Notes under the pieces: generated by a model
The model's input: the letters and a program-made list of their open reading frames with translations, nothing else
Told to the model about the DNA's origin: nothing
Database searches by the model: none
Part shown: piece by piece, positions 18,253-26,654 of the stretch
Layout: each line of letters starts with the position of its first letter
Numbering within the stretch: the first letter of the stretch is position 1
Assembly (NCBI RefSeq): GCF_000702545.1
Contig: NZ_JNIO01000008.1
Location: 1,240,001 to 1,304,000 of the forward strand
Origin: Selenomonas sp. AB3002
Lineage (GTDB): Bacteria; Bacillota; Negativicutes; Selenomonadales; Selenomonadaceae
Reading direction: 5' to 3'
DNA: 64,000 nucleotides
Translations under genes and position numbers: made by a program

Positions 18253-18443
18253 TGAAGATAGAGAGAAAAATAGAGCAATACGCCGACCTCATAGACCTCC
18301 CACGACCGGAGCCAAGATGCTGCCCCCGCATGCCCCTAGAAAAAAGAGCTGCCCAGTTCGCCCCCTTCGCAGCCCTGACCGGCTACGAGGAAGTGGTAGA
18401 ACGAACCGCCAGGCAGCATGAGGACAGTATTGAGGGAGGCTAA
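18249..18443 (+). CDS. Small protein cotranscribed with the Y-family polymerase
   Basis: 64 residues; ATG 18249 overlaps the polymerase TGA (ATGATGA). Carries the RMPLEKRAAQFAPFAALTGY segment that I recall from short ORFs placed right after Y-family polymerases in Firmicutes. Function unknown; an SOS accessory factor is a reasonable inference. Confidence 0.75.
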   Translation: MMKIERKIEQYADLIDLPRPEPRCCPRMPLEKRAAQFAPFAALTGYEEVVERTARQHEDSIEGG

Positions 18444-18527
18444 AGCAGTCTATTGCTCGCTGCATGGCAACGCTTTAGCAGCACAGTCCCTGGGTATTCA
18501 TGCTATCACCTTTTCAGCAATTGAATT

Positions 18528-18790
18528 TCATACTCCCCCCTCCTCCATAATCCCCAGCGTCCTTTTCCAGTAGCTGGAATAGATGGCTCCCAAGGGATTA
18601 TATGCCAGCAGTCTGTCCTTGACCACCAGAGTGGTGACAGGCCCGGGGCAGCTGGCGTTGAAGATGGCATCGTGGCCTACGCAGAGGCCACAGGAGATGA
18701 AAAGCTCCGTGCCTTTTTCCGTCAGGATTCTGGCCTGGAATTTAGGATTGCACATGGCCTCGTGCGTAAGCTCTGGCTTGACCTGTTTCA
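18528..18790 (-). pseudogene. C-terminal remnant of a DUF1847-type metal-binding protein
   Basis: The frame from about 18790 to 18528 carries CNPKFQA, FISCGLCVGHDAIFN and PVTTLVVKDRLLAYNPLGAIY, the C-terminal third of DUF1847 proteins (normally about 200 residues). The N-terminal Cys-rich part is missing. A plus-strand terminator hairpin lies inside its truncated 5' end, suggesting the gene was cut off there. Confidence 0.65.
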
Positions 18791-18806
18791 GGTCAAGCTC
18801 TTTTTT
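18776..18806 (+). terminator. Rho-independent terminator (plus strand)
   Basis: Perfect 10-bp stem GCTTGACCTG/CAGGTCAAGC with a 3-nt loop, followed by TCTTTTTT. Confidence 0.7.
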
Positions 18807-18818
18807 GTATAAAGAAAA

Positions 18819-18841
18819 GTGCCCGACAATTTGCCGAGCAC
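18819..18841 (-). terminator. Terminator of the DUF134-NifX gene
   Basis: GTGCTCGGCAA/TTGTCGGGCAC hairpin followed on the minus strand by TTTTCTTT, directly after the stop at 18864. Confidence 0.75.
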
Positions 18842-18863
18842 CTTAAATCTGTATTGCTGATAA

Positions 18864-19628
18864 TCAGTGGCAACCATGTCCATGACCGTGACCGCCACAA
18901 CCATGGCCATGACCATGACCGCCGCAGCTATGGCCTTCGCCGTGGCCGTGATGGTCGCAGTGAACAGCGGGGTCATAAGCCAGTTTGCCTGCCAGAAAAG
19001 CATTTACTGCTTCATCGGCACTGCCCTGAACACCACCATACAAGGTAATGCCAGCCTGGGCCAGAGCATTCTGGGCACCACCGCCAATGCCACCGCAAAT
19101 CAAGGTGCTGATGTCCTCTTCCTGCAAGAGGGTCGCCAAAGCACCATGGCCAACACCATTGCTGGAGAGAATATGGGATTCCTTGATCTCATTGTCCTCA
19201 ATGGTGTAAACCTTGAACTCTTCCGTATGGCCGAAATGCTGGAAAATCTGGCCGTTGTCATAGGTAACTGCAAGTTTCATAGGGCTGTTGCTTCCTTTCT
19301 GCATCGATAATCGCACTGGATGAGGGCTGCGCTGACAAGCAGGGCAAAGTTCAAAACTTCCGCCGCTGATGACCAAAGGACGGCCTTCCACCAGACAGCC
19401 TGCCATGCGTTTGCGGGCTGCCAGATACAGAGCCTGCACCGTGGTGCGGGCCACCCCCATCTGCCTGGCACATTCTTCCTGGGTCATGCCTACGTAATCC
19501 AAGAGGCGAATGCACTCATATTCCTCCAGAGAAATAGTGACCTCCGGAGCATCTTCGCCCTCCTGCGGCATAAAACGCGTGCAGGGAGGCAGGGCACTTA
19601 CCCGGCGTTTTTTCATTGGCCTGCTCAT
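18864..19628 (-). CDS. DUF134 HTH protein fused to a NifX/NifB-like cluster-binding domain, His-rich tail
   Basis: 254 residues from the ATG at 19628 (GGAGG six bases upstream). Residues 1-100 are a DUF134 domain: RVSALPPCTRFMP, a sigma-like HTH in YVGMTQEECARQMGVARTTVQ, and a CPAC motif. From about 118 a dinitrogenase-cofactor (NifX) fold follows: MKLAVTYDNGQIFQHFGHTEEF and DISTLICGGIGGGAQNAL. The tail is a run of His/Gly/Cys repeats (HGHGHGCGG type). These two domains are more often separate neighbouring genes. Probably a metal or Fe-S-responsive regulator. Two matching operator-like repeats frame its promoter, suggesting autoregulation. Confidence 0.85.
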   Translation of the reverse strand: MSRPMKKRRVSALPPCTRFMPQEGEDAPEVTISLEEYECIRLLDYVGMTQEECARQMGVARTTVQALYLAARKRMAGCLVEGRPLVISGGSFELCPACQRSPHPVRLSMQKGSNSPMKLAVTYDNGQIFQHFGHTEEFKVYTIEDNEIKESHILSSNGVGHGALATLLQEEDISTLICGGIGGGAQNALAQAGITLYGGVQGSADEAVNAFLAGKLAYDPAVHCDHHGHGEGHSCGGHGHGHGCGGHGHGHGCH

Positions 19629-19643
19629 CATCAACCTCCATTT

Positions 19644-19691
19644 TTGACATATGTCTTAATCATATTTTACCATATTTTTGTCATATGTCAA
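19644..19691 (-). promoter_or_regulatory. Promoter and paired operator-like repeats of the DUF134-NifX gene
   Basis: On the minus strand -35 TTGACA (19686-19691), 16-bp spacer, -10 TAAAAT (19664-19669). The 12-mer TTGACATATGTC at 19644-19655 recurs inverted as TTGACATATGAC at 19680-19691. One copy covers the -35 and the other lies downstream of the start site, a layout typical of repression. Confidence 0.65.
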
Positions 19692-19780
19692 TTTAACTCT
19701 CGATCTTCAATGGCGCCAAAGCGCAACTTGCAGATTTTCTACTGAGATGGTATGTTGTTAGCAGAAAAGGAGTTTTGCTT

Positions 19781-20374
19781 ATGAATTTGGTAAAGCGTGT
19801 CTGCGGCCACACCTGGATGATTCTGCGTCACAAGTACTGGGTGTTTCGCTTTTGCTGTATTGCGGGGATTCCTTGGCAGGGATTTATGCATGACTGGTCT
19901 AAGTTCTCACCGACAGAGTTTATCGAAAGTGTCAAATACTATAATGGCAAGATTTCACCCATAAAAATATGCAAAAAGGAAAACAATGGCCTATCCATGG
20001 CCTGGATTCATCATCATGGACGAAATCTTCATCACTACGAGGCTTGGTGGGATAATTTCGACCACGGAGCATATCCGCAGGATATGCCGTACAAATACGC
20101 CGTAGAGCTGATCTGTGACTGCCTTGGGGCAGCTAAAGCCTATGGTCGTGATAAATTCACCTTCCGGGCAGAATACGAATGGTGGCAGCGAAAACGTGCA
20201 ACCGGCATTGGCATGAGCCCTAATATGCAGGTTTTTGTGGAAACGATACTCAGCAGGCTGGCAGAGACAGAAGATTTGACTTTGCTGCGGCCAAAATCCA
20301 CATGGCAAATTTATGAGGCGACAGTAAAAAACGCCAAGCACGAACATCCGGATTTTTGGGACCCGGAGGTTTAA
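19781..20374 (+). CDS. DUF5662 family protein
   Basis: 197 residues from ATG 19781 behind AAAAGGAG. HDWSKFSPTEF near residue 40, then AWIHHHGRNLHHYEAW and a second half with RAEYEWWQRK match DUF5662. The repeated His-Asp-type pattern suggests a metal-dependent enzyme, but no activity is established to my knowledge. It is divergent from the DUF134-NifX gene and convergent with rbsK. Confidence 0.8.
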   Translation: MNLVKRVCGHTWMILRHKYWVFRFCCIAGIPWQGFMHDWSKFSPTEFIESVKYYNGKISPIKICKKENNGLSMAWIHHHGRNLHHYEAWWDNFDHGAYPQDMPYKYAVELICDCLGAAKAYGRDKFTFRAEYEWWQRKRATGIGMSPNMQVFVETILSRLAETEDLTLLRPKSTWQIYEATVKNAKHEHPDFWDPEV

Positions 20375-20452
20375 CGACAGCAAGAAAGCACCGTAGAAGA
20401 CTTGGCAGCAAGAATACAATACCAACCAAAAAGCCCTTGATTTCGGAATCAT

Positions 20453-21361
20453 TCAGTTGAAGCTCTCAACCTCTGCTGACGTAGGAATCGAAGTCTGCGC
20501 CCCCTGCCTGGTTACAGCAATGGCCGCTGCTCTGGCGCCAAAATCCATGGCTTCGACGAAATTGCAGCCGGTAAAACGGCTCACAAAGGCAGCCAGAAAA
20601 CAATCACCCGCAGCGGTTGTATCAACGGTTTCGACCTTATAAGCAGCAATTTTTTCCACTTTATCTGCCGTCACCCACAAAGTGCCCTCGCCCCCAATGG
20701 TCACCAGCACATTTTTCACGCCCTTAACCAGCAGGGATTTAGCGGCTGTCACTATTTCTTCCTCCGTACCGGTCGGCAGCCCTGTGAGCACCGCAAGCTC
20801 TGTCTCATTAGGCTTGGTTATGTCAACCATTGACCAAAGCTCATCAGGCAGGTCAGGCCTTGCCGGAGCCGGATCCAATACCACAGTCTTGCCATGTTTT
20901 TTTGCCAGTCTGGCCGCAGCCACCACGGAGGGGACTGGTATTTCCAGCTGCATGACCACAGCATCAGCCTGGGCAATCAGCTCCTCTTGTTCCCGCACCA
21001 GCGCTTCATCCACAGCAGCATTGGCTCCGGCAATCACGCTGATGCTATTCTGGCCACTGCTTTCGATTTCTATGAAAGCCTTGCCGGTTTCTGCCCCGGG
21101 AATTCTTCGGACCCCCGCCGTATTCACGGAGACACTTTCCAGATTCTCCAGAAGCTGCTTACCAAAGGCATCGCCCCCCACAGCTCCAATCATAGCAGTC
21201 TTTGCCCCCAGCTTCCCCAAGGCATACGCCTGATTTGCGCCTTTGCCCCCCGGCACCAGCTTCATGCTCCGCGCCATGACAGTCTCCCCGGCCTGCGGCC
21301 GTCTGTCCATGTAAACTGCAAAATCCATATTCAAACTGCCAACGACCAATACTCTATCCAC
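20453..21361 (-). CDS. rbsK: Ribokinase (PfkB family)
   Basis: 302 residues, GTG start behind CGGAGG. Phosphorylates D-ribose to ribose-5-phosphate using ATP. Seen: N-terminal VVGSLNMDFAVYMD and GGKGANQAYALGKLGA (PfkB signature 1), TKPNETELAVLTG, and the catalytic DTTAAGDCFLAAFV (signature 2, Asp base). No rbs transporter or LacI-type regulator is adjacent. The downstream-facing neighbour DUF5662 converges on it. Confidence 0.92.
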   Translation of the reverse strand: MDRVLVVGSLNMDFAVYMDRRPQAGETVMARSMKLVPGGKGANQAYALGKLGAKTAMIGAVGGDAFGKQLLENLESVSVNTAGVRRIPGAETGKAFIEIESSGQNSISVIAGANAAVDEALVREQEELIAQADAVVMQLEIPVPSVVAAARLAKKHGKTVVLDPAPARPDLPDELWSMVDITKPNETELAVLTGLPTGTEEEIVTAAKSLLVKGVKNVLVTIGGEGTLWVTADKVEKIAAYKVETVDTTAAGDCFLAAFVSRFTGCNFVEAMDFGARAAAIAVTRQGAQTSIPTSAEVESFN

Positions 21362-21382
21362 GCTTATCAGCCTCCGTCCTCT

Positions 21383-21981
21383 TTAATCCGAAAGGTGTAT
21401 GTGAATCTCTGTGATGATGCCATTTCTCACGATAAAGTGCATGGACAGACATTCGTTGGCATTATAGATATATACTGTCCGATTCAATCTTTCGTCATAT
21501 TTCTGATTCTGTGCCTCAGACAGCTTGGGCGCCGTATGTTTCTCAATATACACCTCATCTGCCATGCCATAAGCCTGAGTCAGTACATTTTCTGACATTC
21601 CCACAGCAACTCCGGCAGGCGTAGCGTTGTTCCCTACTTTCATGTTCTTCGTAATTCTTATGTCAGCCAGAACAGGCTTCTTCTCACCGCTGAAATCCAC
21701 GAAGGTAAATATCATGCCATCATAATAGTGCCTGATCCCACCTTCATCGGAGATATTTTTTTGACTCCCATATTGGGCTTGAACCGCTTGCGGACTATCC
21801 CCCGTATGTATGCTCCCTATCCCCACCTGCTCTGCATAGACGGAGCAGCTTATGGGCAGGCCGCCCAGATTCGTCGTAAATACAGGCTCCCTGTAGGCAC
21901 TTACTTCACTCATGCTTCCAAAGGAAAGCCCTAGTATTAGCCCGGCAACAAGTACGGCTATTTTTTTGATAATTTAGTCAT
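21383..21981 (-). pseudogene. Secreted protein of unknown function with frameshift in an A-tract
   Basis: ATG 21981 (GGGGG upstream) starts MTKLSKK and then meets TAG after a run of seven A (minus strand, 21961-21967). With eight A the frame would continue as a signal peptide (IAVLVAGLILGLSFG...VSA) into an open frame to 21383. The mature part (about 175 residues) has no recognised domain; it contains a DSPQAVQAQYG segment. It could be phase-variable, recovered by polymerase slippage, a recent pseudogene, or a sequencing error. Confidence 0.7.
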
Positions 21982-22097
21982 CAGACATCCCCCTTTCTGA
22001 TTAGGAAAAGCTACAATGCTTATTAAATATCCATGTGACCATATTCTTCTCGAAATTCTTCTTTATATCCATTTGTCCTTATCATGCACTAATCTCC

Positions 22098-22125
22098 TTT
22101 CTAAGCCGCCTACACGGCGGGTCAC
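22098..22125 (-). repeat. Solitary type I-F-like CRISPR repeat
   Basis: On the minus strand the 28-mer begins GTGACCCGCCGTGTAGGCGG and ends CTTAGAAA. It has the size, the 5-bp stem with 5-nt loop (CCGCC-GTGTA-GGCGG), and the CTTAGAAA end of type I-F repeats. Only one unit is present and no spacer-repeat periodicity follows. It lies 25 bp past the stop of the McrC-like gene. A simple 3' hairpin is the alternative reading. Confidence 0.5.
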
Positions 22126-22149
22126 ATAAGCCTGCCTATATCTATATTA

Positions 22150-24228
22150 TCAGCTATGGTGGCAACGGGGGCATACGGTCTTAATTTTTCCATTCTGCAC
22201 AGTCATATTTACGACGTTTTTATATTGAAACAAACTGTCCCATTCAAAGAAGCTTTCACTATTAATTGTTTGCATCTCTGAAATGGTATCCTCTGAAACA
22301 TCATACCCCATATAAAGATATTCTTGCTTGCATTCTGGATTAGGACAAATCGTCTTGGTAAGTGTGAGCTGGTTACAATTATCGCAAACCGATCGATTTG
22401 CATGTATACGCATTTCCTTACCACAATTCGGGCAGGACATCTTCTCCATTTTAATAATCTGTCTGTATAACACATTCTGAAGTCGGCGGAAGGAATTGAT
22501 GTCAAACATAGTCAGCGGGAGAATCGATACTATCTGTCCATTCTCTCTAGCATACTCGGTCACTTTCTGCTCATTTTCATTGCAAATTGGAAGTGCAACT
22601 ACAATCTCAACCTCTGATTTTTCCTTGAGAATATTCCCCGCGACCGTATCCATTAAAGCCTTAAAACTCGTGCGATTCTCTGTCCCTAACTCGATTGCCA
22701 AGGGTATGATTACAAATTCCTTAACGACTGATTTAGGATATGAACGGTTGGATTCTTCCAACAGGCTTTTTAACGCTAAATATTTTCTACTTTCTTCATG
22801 ATTCTCACCACGATCCTTACTCCCTTTTGTTTTGAGGAGACTACAGAATGAATCTATTTCTTCTTCTGTTATATCATTTGCCCATATCAAATCTTGCCCA
22901 TCATATGATATACGGTGTTTATTTGTATTTGCAACATTTGGCACATCAATTCCATGCGGAACACAAACTTTTCGCGATTTAACATCTTTGAGCATCACAT
23001 CTACCAGCCCACCTTCTTTACAGGAGATGGTTAGCTCAAGATAATCATTTTTTCGAACATAATGGCCGTTGCCAAGAAGTTCAAAGTTGAGGACATGTGC
23101 GGCGTAACCACATAAGGACGCACAAAACTGCTGATAATAATCACAGGCATCTTCAAAAGTGACACGCTCCTCCACTTTATGCGTGCGTGGTGCAATCTTG
23201 TGATGGATTGTTTTCCACAGTTTGAAGACAACACTATAATGCTTATCCAGCACCAGTATATTCGTTTCGCTCAGAGGATTTGAAACATTTCTCGCTTTCT
23301 TGAGGTATCGATAAAGCCTTGTCTGCCTAAGTGCGCGGTAGCGTTTCAACAGCTTATATGCTATTCCTTGCAGCTTTTTTATCTCATCCAACCTTTTAGA
23401 ACGATATTTTTCTCCATTACTATCAGACGACATCAATTCTGATACAGCCTTTTGGAAAGTTACATCAAATCCGAAGCAGCCCGTCTGAACACTGCTGTTC
23501 ATGATTCCATTGAGCTGATCTTTCTGATCACGAAGCCGTTTCTCAGTTTTCCGAAGGAATCCGATAATAAGATCAATCAGTGTTTTTACCACACGATTCT
23601 CATAGATCTGAAATTCCTCCTCTTCTACTCTTGAAAACAGACGTGCCGGTTTTAGCCCACTTGCTGTACGAGCCAGCCAATCTTCACTATGCGCCGCCAA
23701 ATAGGGAATAGACTCGTATCCTATTCTCTTGACCGTCTCGATAGGACGCACTTCATTTACTGCTTTTAAATGAGATTTCGGTCTTTCGCAAATCAGCTTA
23801 AAAGCTTTATATGCAGTTTGTATCTGATTGAAAACATCTGTATAGGGAACGACCTCGATGCTTTGATCAACGGCATATATTTTAAGGTCTCCAGATCGTA
23901 TGCCGCTAATCTCATCTTTACTCATATTACGATATTCTTCGAAAAAATACTCATATGCTTGCGCATACTCATCTGGCATGACATGAATTGAATGACGGAT
24001 ACTATATGTATATTTCTGTCCGTTCTGTCGTACTACCAGATCAGCTTCTCCTACACACTCGATATACTTTGTATCCTGGTTTTTGATATCTCCGTCATAA
24101 AAGATTTCGCAATCAGCATCTGCCTTTTCCCTTTGCAACTCTATACGAGCCTTGCATGGCACAGTACGCAGAGTACTGTCTGGAACAATCTCCTTATGCT
24201 CCAAGGCTGAATGATAATAAACCCTCAT
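22150..24228 (-). CDS. McrC-like DUF2357 protein with C-terminal zinc ribbons
   Basis: 692 residues. DUF2357 is recognised from the RVEEEEFQIYENRVVKTLIDLI segment (about residues 203-224), characteristic of proteins paired with McrB-like ATPases. The C-terminus has CPNCGKE...CDNC (about 599), CPNPEC and a final CPRCHHS. I cannot see an unambiguous PD-(D/E)xK nuclease triad; IPLAIELGTENR near 510 is the best region to test. It starts 2 bp after the McrB-like stop and is the last gene of the operon. Expected role: effector or nuclease subunit loaded by the AAA+ partner (family knowledge plus inference). Confidence 0.75.
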   Translation of the reverse strand: MRVYYHSALEHKEIVPDSTLRTVPCKARIELQREKADADCEIFYDGDIKNQDTKYIECVGEADLVVRQNGQKYTYSIRHSIHVMPDEYAQAYEYFFEEYRNMSKDEISGIRSGDLKIYAVDQSIEVVPYTDVFNQIQTAYKAFKLICERPKSHLKAVNEVRPIETVKRIGYESIPYLAAHSEDWLARTASGLKPARLFSRVEEEEFQIYENRVVKTLIDLIIGFLRKTEKRLRDQKDQLNGIMNSSVQTGCFGFDVTFQKAVSELMSSDSNGEKYRSKRLDEIKKLQGIAYKLLKRYRALRQTRLYRYLKKARNVSNPLSETNILVLDKHYSVVFKLWKTIHHKIAPRTHKVEERVTFEDACDYYQQFCASLCGYAAHVLNFELLGNGHYVRKNDYLELTISCKEGGLVDVMLKDVKSRKVCVPHGIDVPNVANTNKHRISYDGQDLIWANDITEEEIDSFCSLLKTKGSKDRGENHEESRKYLALKSLLEESNRSYPKSVVKEFVIIPLAIELGTENRTSFKALMDTVAGNILKEKSEVEIVVALPICNENEQKVTEYARENGQIVSILPLTMFDINSFRRLQNVLYRQIIKMEKMSCPNCGKEMRIHANRSVCDNCNQLTLTKTICPNPECKQEYLYMGYDVSEDTISEMQTINSESFFEWDSLFQYKNVVNMTVQNGKIKTVCPRCHHS

Positions 24229-24230
24229 AT

Positions 24231-26654
24231 TTACATCAACTCACTTAACCGTTTTTCAAGCAATCTTGTAGTTTCTGGATAATCCTTCACTGCGTCCAGC
24301 AAGTCATATAATGCCTTGTCATCATCGCTGTTTATGACCTTCCGCAGAATCTTTGTTGAAATCTGGTAATCCAAAGCATCATTAACCTGACCGTTTGCCG
24401 CGGTGTACACTCCCACAAATTTGATTGTTTGAGTAACGATTCTGTTGCCAAATGACAGATTAAATTTTTCCATCAATACTCTATCTAGCGCTTCAAGTCG
24501 ATTTTTTACTTCCTCTATGTGTTTATTATTGTTGATTGCATCCTGAAATAGTGCCTGCAGCTTTTCAGCAGAGATAAATTTAGCACTCACCGGAGTATAA
24601 TTACCTGCCGACACGCCCTTTCTGTTAAGAGATACCACCTGCGCCCGGTCATAGACCTTGTCAGTGATCTCAAACGTAGATTCATCCCTATTTGCTGTCC
24701 CAACAAACCAAATATTATCCGTTACCTTGATTTTTCTCCCATCAATAAGATCTTTCGCACCAGTCAACTGGCCGAGCTTGCTTAAATATGCCGTAAGTAA
24801 TTCCTTATCCTCATCAGATGTTTCTGCTTTGATATCCCCCTGTCTGCTGCGCTCAATTTTTTCCCAAATTGCAAATATAGTAGGAGCTTCTCGCTGCATT
24901 TTTGCTTTTACACTATCCGGAAGTTCCATCGGAAGAGTTCTCATATCTGAAGACACAAGTTCAATTAGCCACTTTTCGTGATTTGGTTCCTGAAGTATTG
25001 CCAGGAAATCAGAAAAATAATACTCTATGCGTGCCAGATTCATTTCATCCAGAACGATAAATGTCGGTATTGGCTGACAGCGTTCCTTGCTGCTTCTGTA
25101 GAGTTCGATTGTAAAGCTCTTTGCATTGAACTTTTTATTAAAATCGTTGTAATATCCCAGAAGTTCATTTCGATCTCTCCACGAAGACTCCACCGGTATC
25201 AATCTATTGAATCCAGAAATCGCCTCAGAAAAAATGCGTGGCAAGCTAGATTTTCCAGTTCCAGACATACCCTGGAGGATAATCAAGCGACTGACAGCCA
25301 TGCCAGAAAGAAATGCCCGAATATCGTTATCTGTATAATAGAGCTGCTCTTCTTTCGAACGGCTTCCAGCAAAGTTTTTCACATGTGACACTATATCGCT
25401 CAGCCTCAAAAGCTCAGATCTTTGCATACGTTTCATGATATCAGCTTTAAAATCATCTGCTTCGATCTCCATATCAACCTTAGAAAGAGACGGGCAGGTA
25501 TCACCTGTTCGACTTTCAAGCGCAGTCTTGTGGCTTTCCAATTCCTGCAGTAAATGCTCATTCAAGGCATTAGTAGCCTCGACCTCTTGCTTAACAATTT
25601 CCAGTTCTTTAGTCGCATTTCTTGCGGCAATAACTTCTTCGCGATATCTGTTCCGCTCAAGCTCAAGTGCTTCATTCGCTCGTTCAAGCCCATCCGCCCT
25701 GCGTGCTTTTTCCTCTAGCGCGAAAATCGCTGCATCATTAGGATAACGCTCATATACTGACGCAAGGCGGTTATATTCTTCCTTTAGTTTCTGTAAGGAT
25801 GAGACAATCTCATTCATAGATGCAATCCGAGTTCCCTTTTCAGGATCATTGATTTCTGTTTTTACGATATCCATAAGAACCTGCAAATCTTCAAGTCTTT
25901 TTTGAAGATCACGATATCGCTCCTGCAGAACAGCATATTTACTTCTTTCATCTGCAAGCTCAGTTTCAAGTCGTGCAATTTTCATCGGATTTGCCGCTTC
26001 ATAACGACTTTTACGTGCCTGAAGATCCTCCTTTAGCTCATCGAGAGCCTCCTTTTCATCTTCCACAAAGCGTTTTTCTTTATCCAGTTGTCGCTGTGCC
26101 TCATGCAAAGCCGCTTCTTGTTCAGCGATTTCCTGAATTTGACGACTAAGATCATCTATCTTGGTCTGCCATGCCTTTCTAGCCTCATTCGCAGCCTCAT
26201 TCAGCTTCTTCAAACATTCTTCGTCAGCTGCTCGTTTAACATCCTCAGCATAGGTATCCGCACTAAGCCTTATAGACTCAGCCTTGTTCATGGCACTTTT
26301 TACAGTCTGCTCCGCCTCAGAATATTTCTTTTGAATAGCATCGAGTTTTTCCTGCAACTCGTCTCGTTGATCTGATAGTTCTTTTACTTTCTTTTCCAAC
26401 TGCTCCAAGGAATCCTGTGCTTTCTGAGCAGCCGCTTCTGCAACTTTTTTAGAATCCTCCCAACCACTTATATCCTCCAGCAGTTGCTGGATTAGTTGGC
26501 TCTTTTTTGCATCAAATTCTGCTTGACTGATGCTAGCTTCAACATCATCAAACGTAAACGACTTTACTTCTTCATTTGATTTCTCAATCATCACATTCTG
26601 GGCATTCCCAGGCTTCGTAGCATTGGTGTTCTTGCTCTTATTTCTCTTTGGCAT
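24231..26654 (-). CDS. McrB-like AAA+ GTPase with long N-terminal coiled coil
   Basis: 807 residues; ATG overlaps the previous stop (TAATG). Residues about 25-370 are an almost unbroken Glu/Lys/Ala/Leu coiled coil. The AAA+ module follows: Walker A GMSGTGKSS (about 464), Walker B IVLDEMNLARIEYYFSDFL (McrB-type DEMN followed by aromatic/SDFL), and sensor region WFVGTANRDESTFEITDKVYDRA, the McrB signature position. The DNA-binding domain of classical McrB is absent, replaced by the coiled coil. This matches the coiled-coil McrB subclass of type IV restriction-like systems. Confidence 0.85.
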   Translation of the reverse strand: MPKRNKSKNTNATKPGNAQNVMIEKSNEEVKSFTFDDVEASISQAEFDAKKSQLIQQLLEDISGWEDSKKVAEAAAQKAQDSLEQLEKKVKELSDQRDELQEKLDAIQKKYSEAEQTVKSAMNKAESIRLSADTYAEDVKRAADEECLKKLNEAANEARKAWQTKIDDLSRQIQEIAEQEAALHEAQRQLDKEKRFVEDEKEALDELKEDLQARKSRYEAANPMKIARLETELADERSKYAVLQERYRDLQKRLEDLQVLMDIVKTEINDPEKGTRIASMNEIVSSLQKLKEEYNRLASVYERYPNDAAIFALEEKARRADGLERANEALELERNRYREEVIAARNATKELEIVKQEVEATNALNEHLLQELESHKTALESRTGDTCPSLSKVDMEIEADDFKADIMKRMQRSELLRLSDIVSHVKNFAGSRSKEEQLYYTDNDIRAFLSGMAVSRLIILQGMSGTGKSSLPRIFSEAISGFNRLIPVESSWRDRNELLGYYNDFNKKFNAKSFTIELYRSSKERCQPIPTFIVLDEMNLARIEYYFSDFLAILQEPNHEKWLIELVSSDMRTLPMELPDSVKAKMQREAPTIFAIWEKIERSRQGDIKAETSDEDKELLTAYLSKLGQLTGAKDLIDGRKIKVTDNIWFVGTANRDESTFEITDKVYDRAQVVSLNRKGVSAGNYTPVSAKFISAEKLQALFQDAINNNKHIEEVKNRLEALDRVLMEKFNLSFGNRIVTQTIKFVGVYTAANGQVNDALDYQISTKILRKVINSDDDKALYDLLDAVKDYPETTRLLEKRLSELM

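Noticed and set aside
22081-22150. A CRISPR array at the end of the McrC-like gene
   Set aside because: Only one repeat unit is found; there is no second repeat at 60-bp spacing on either side.
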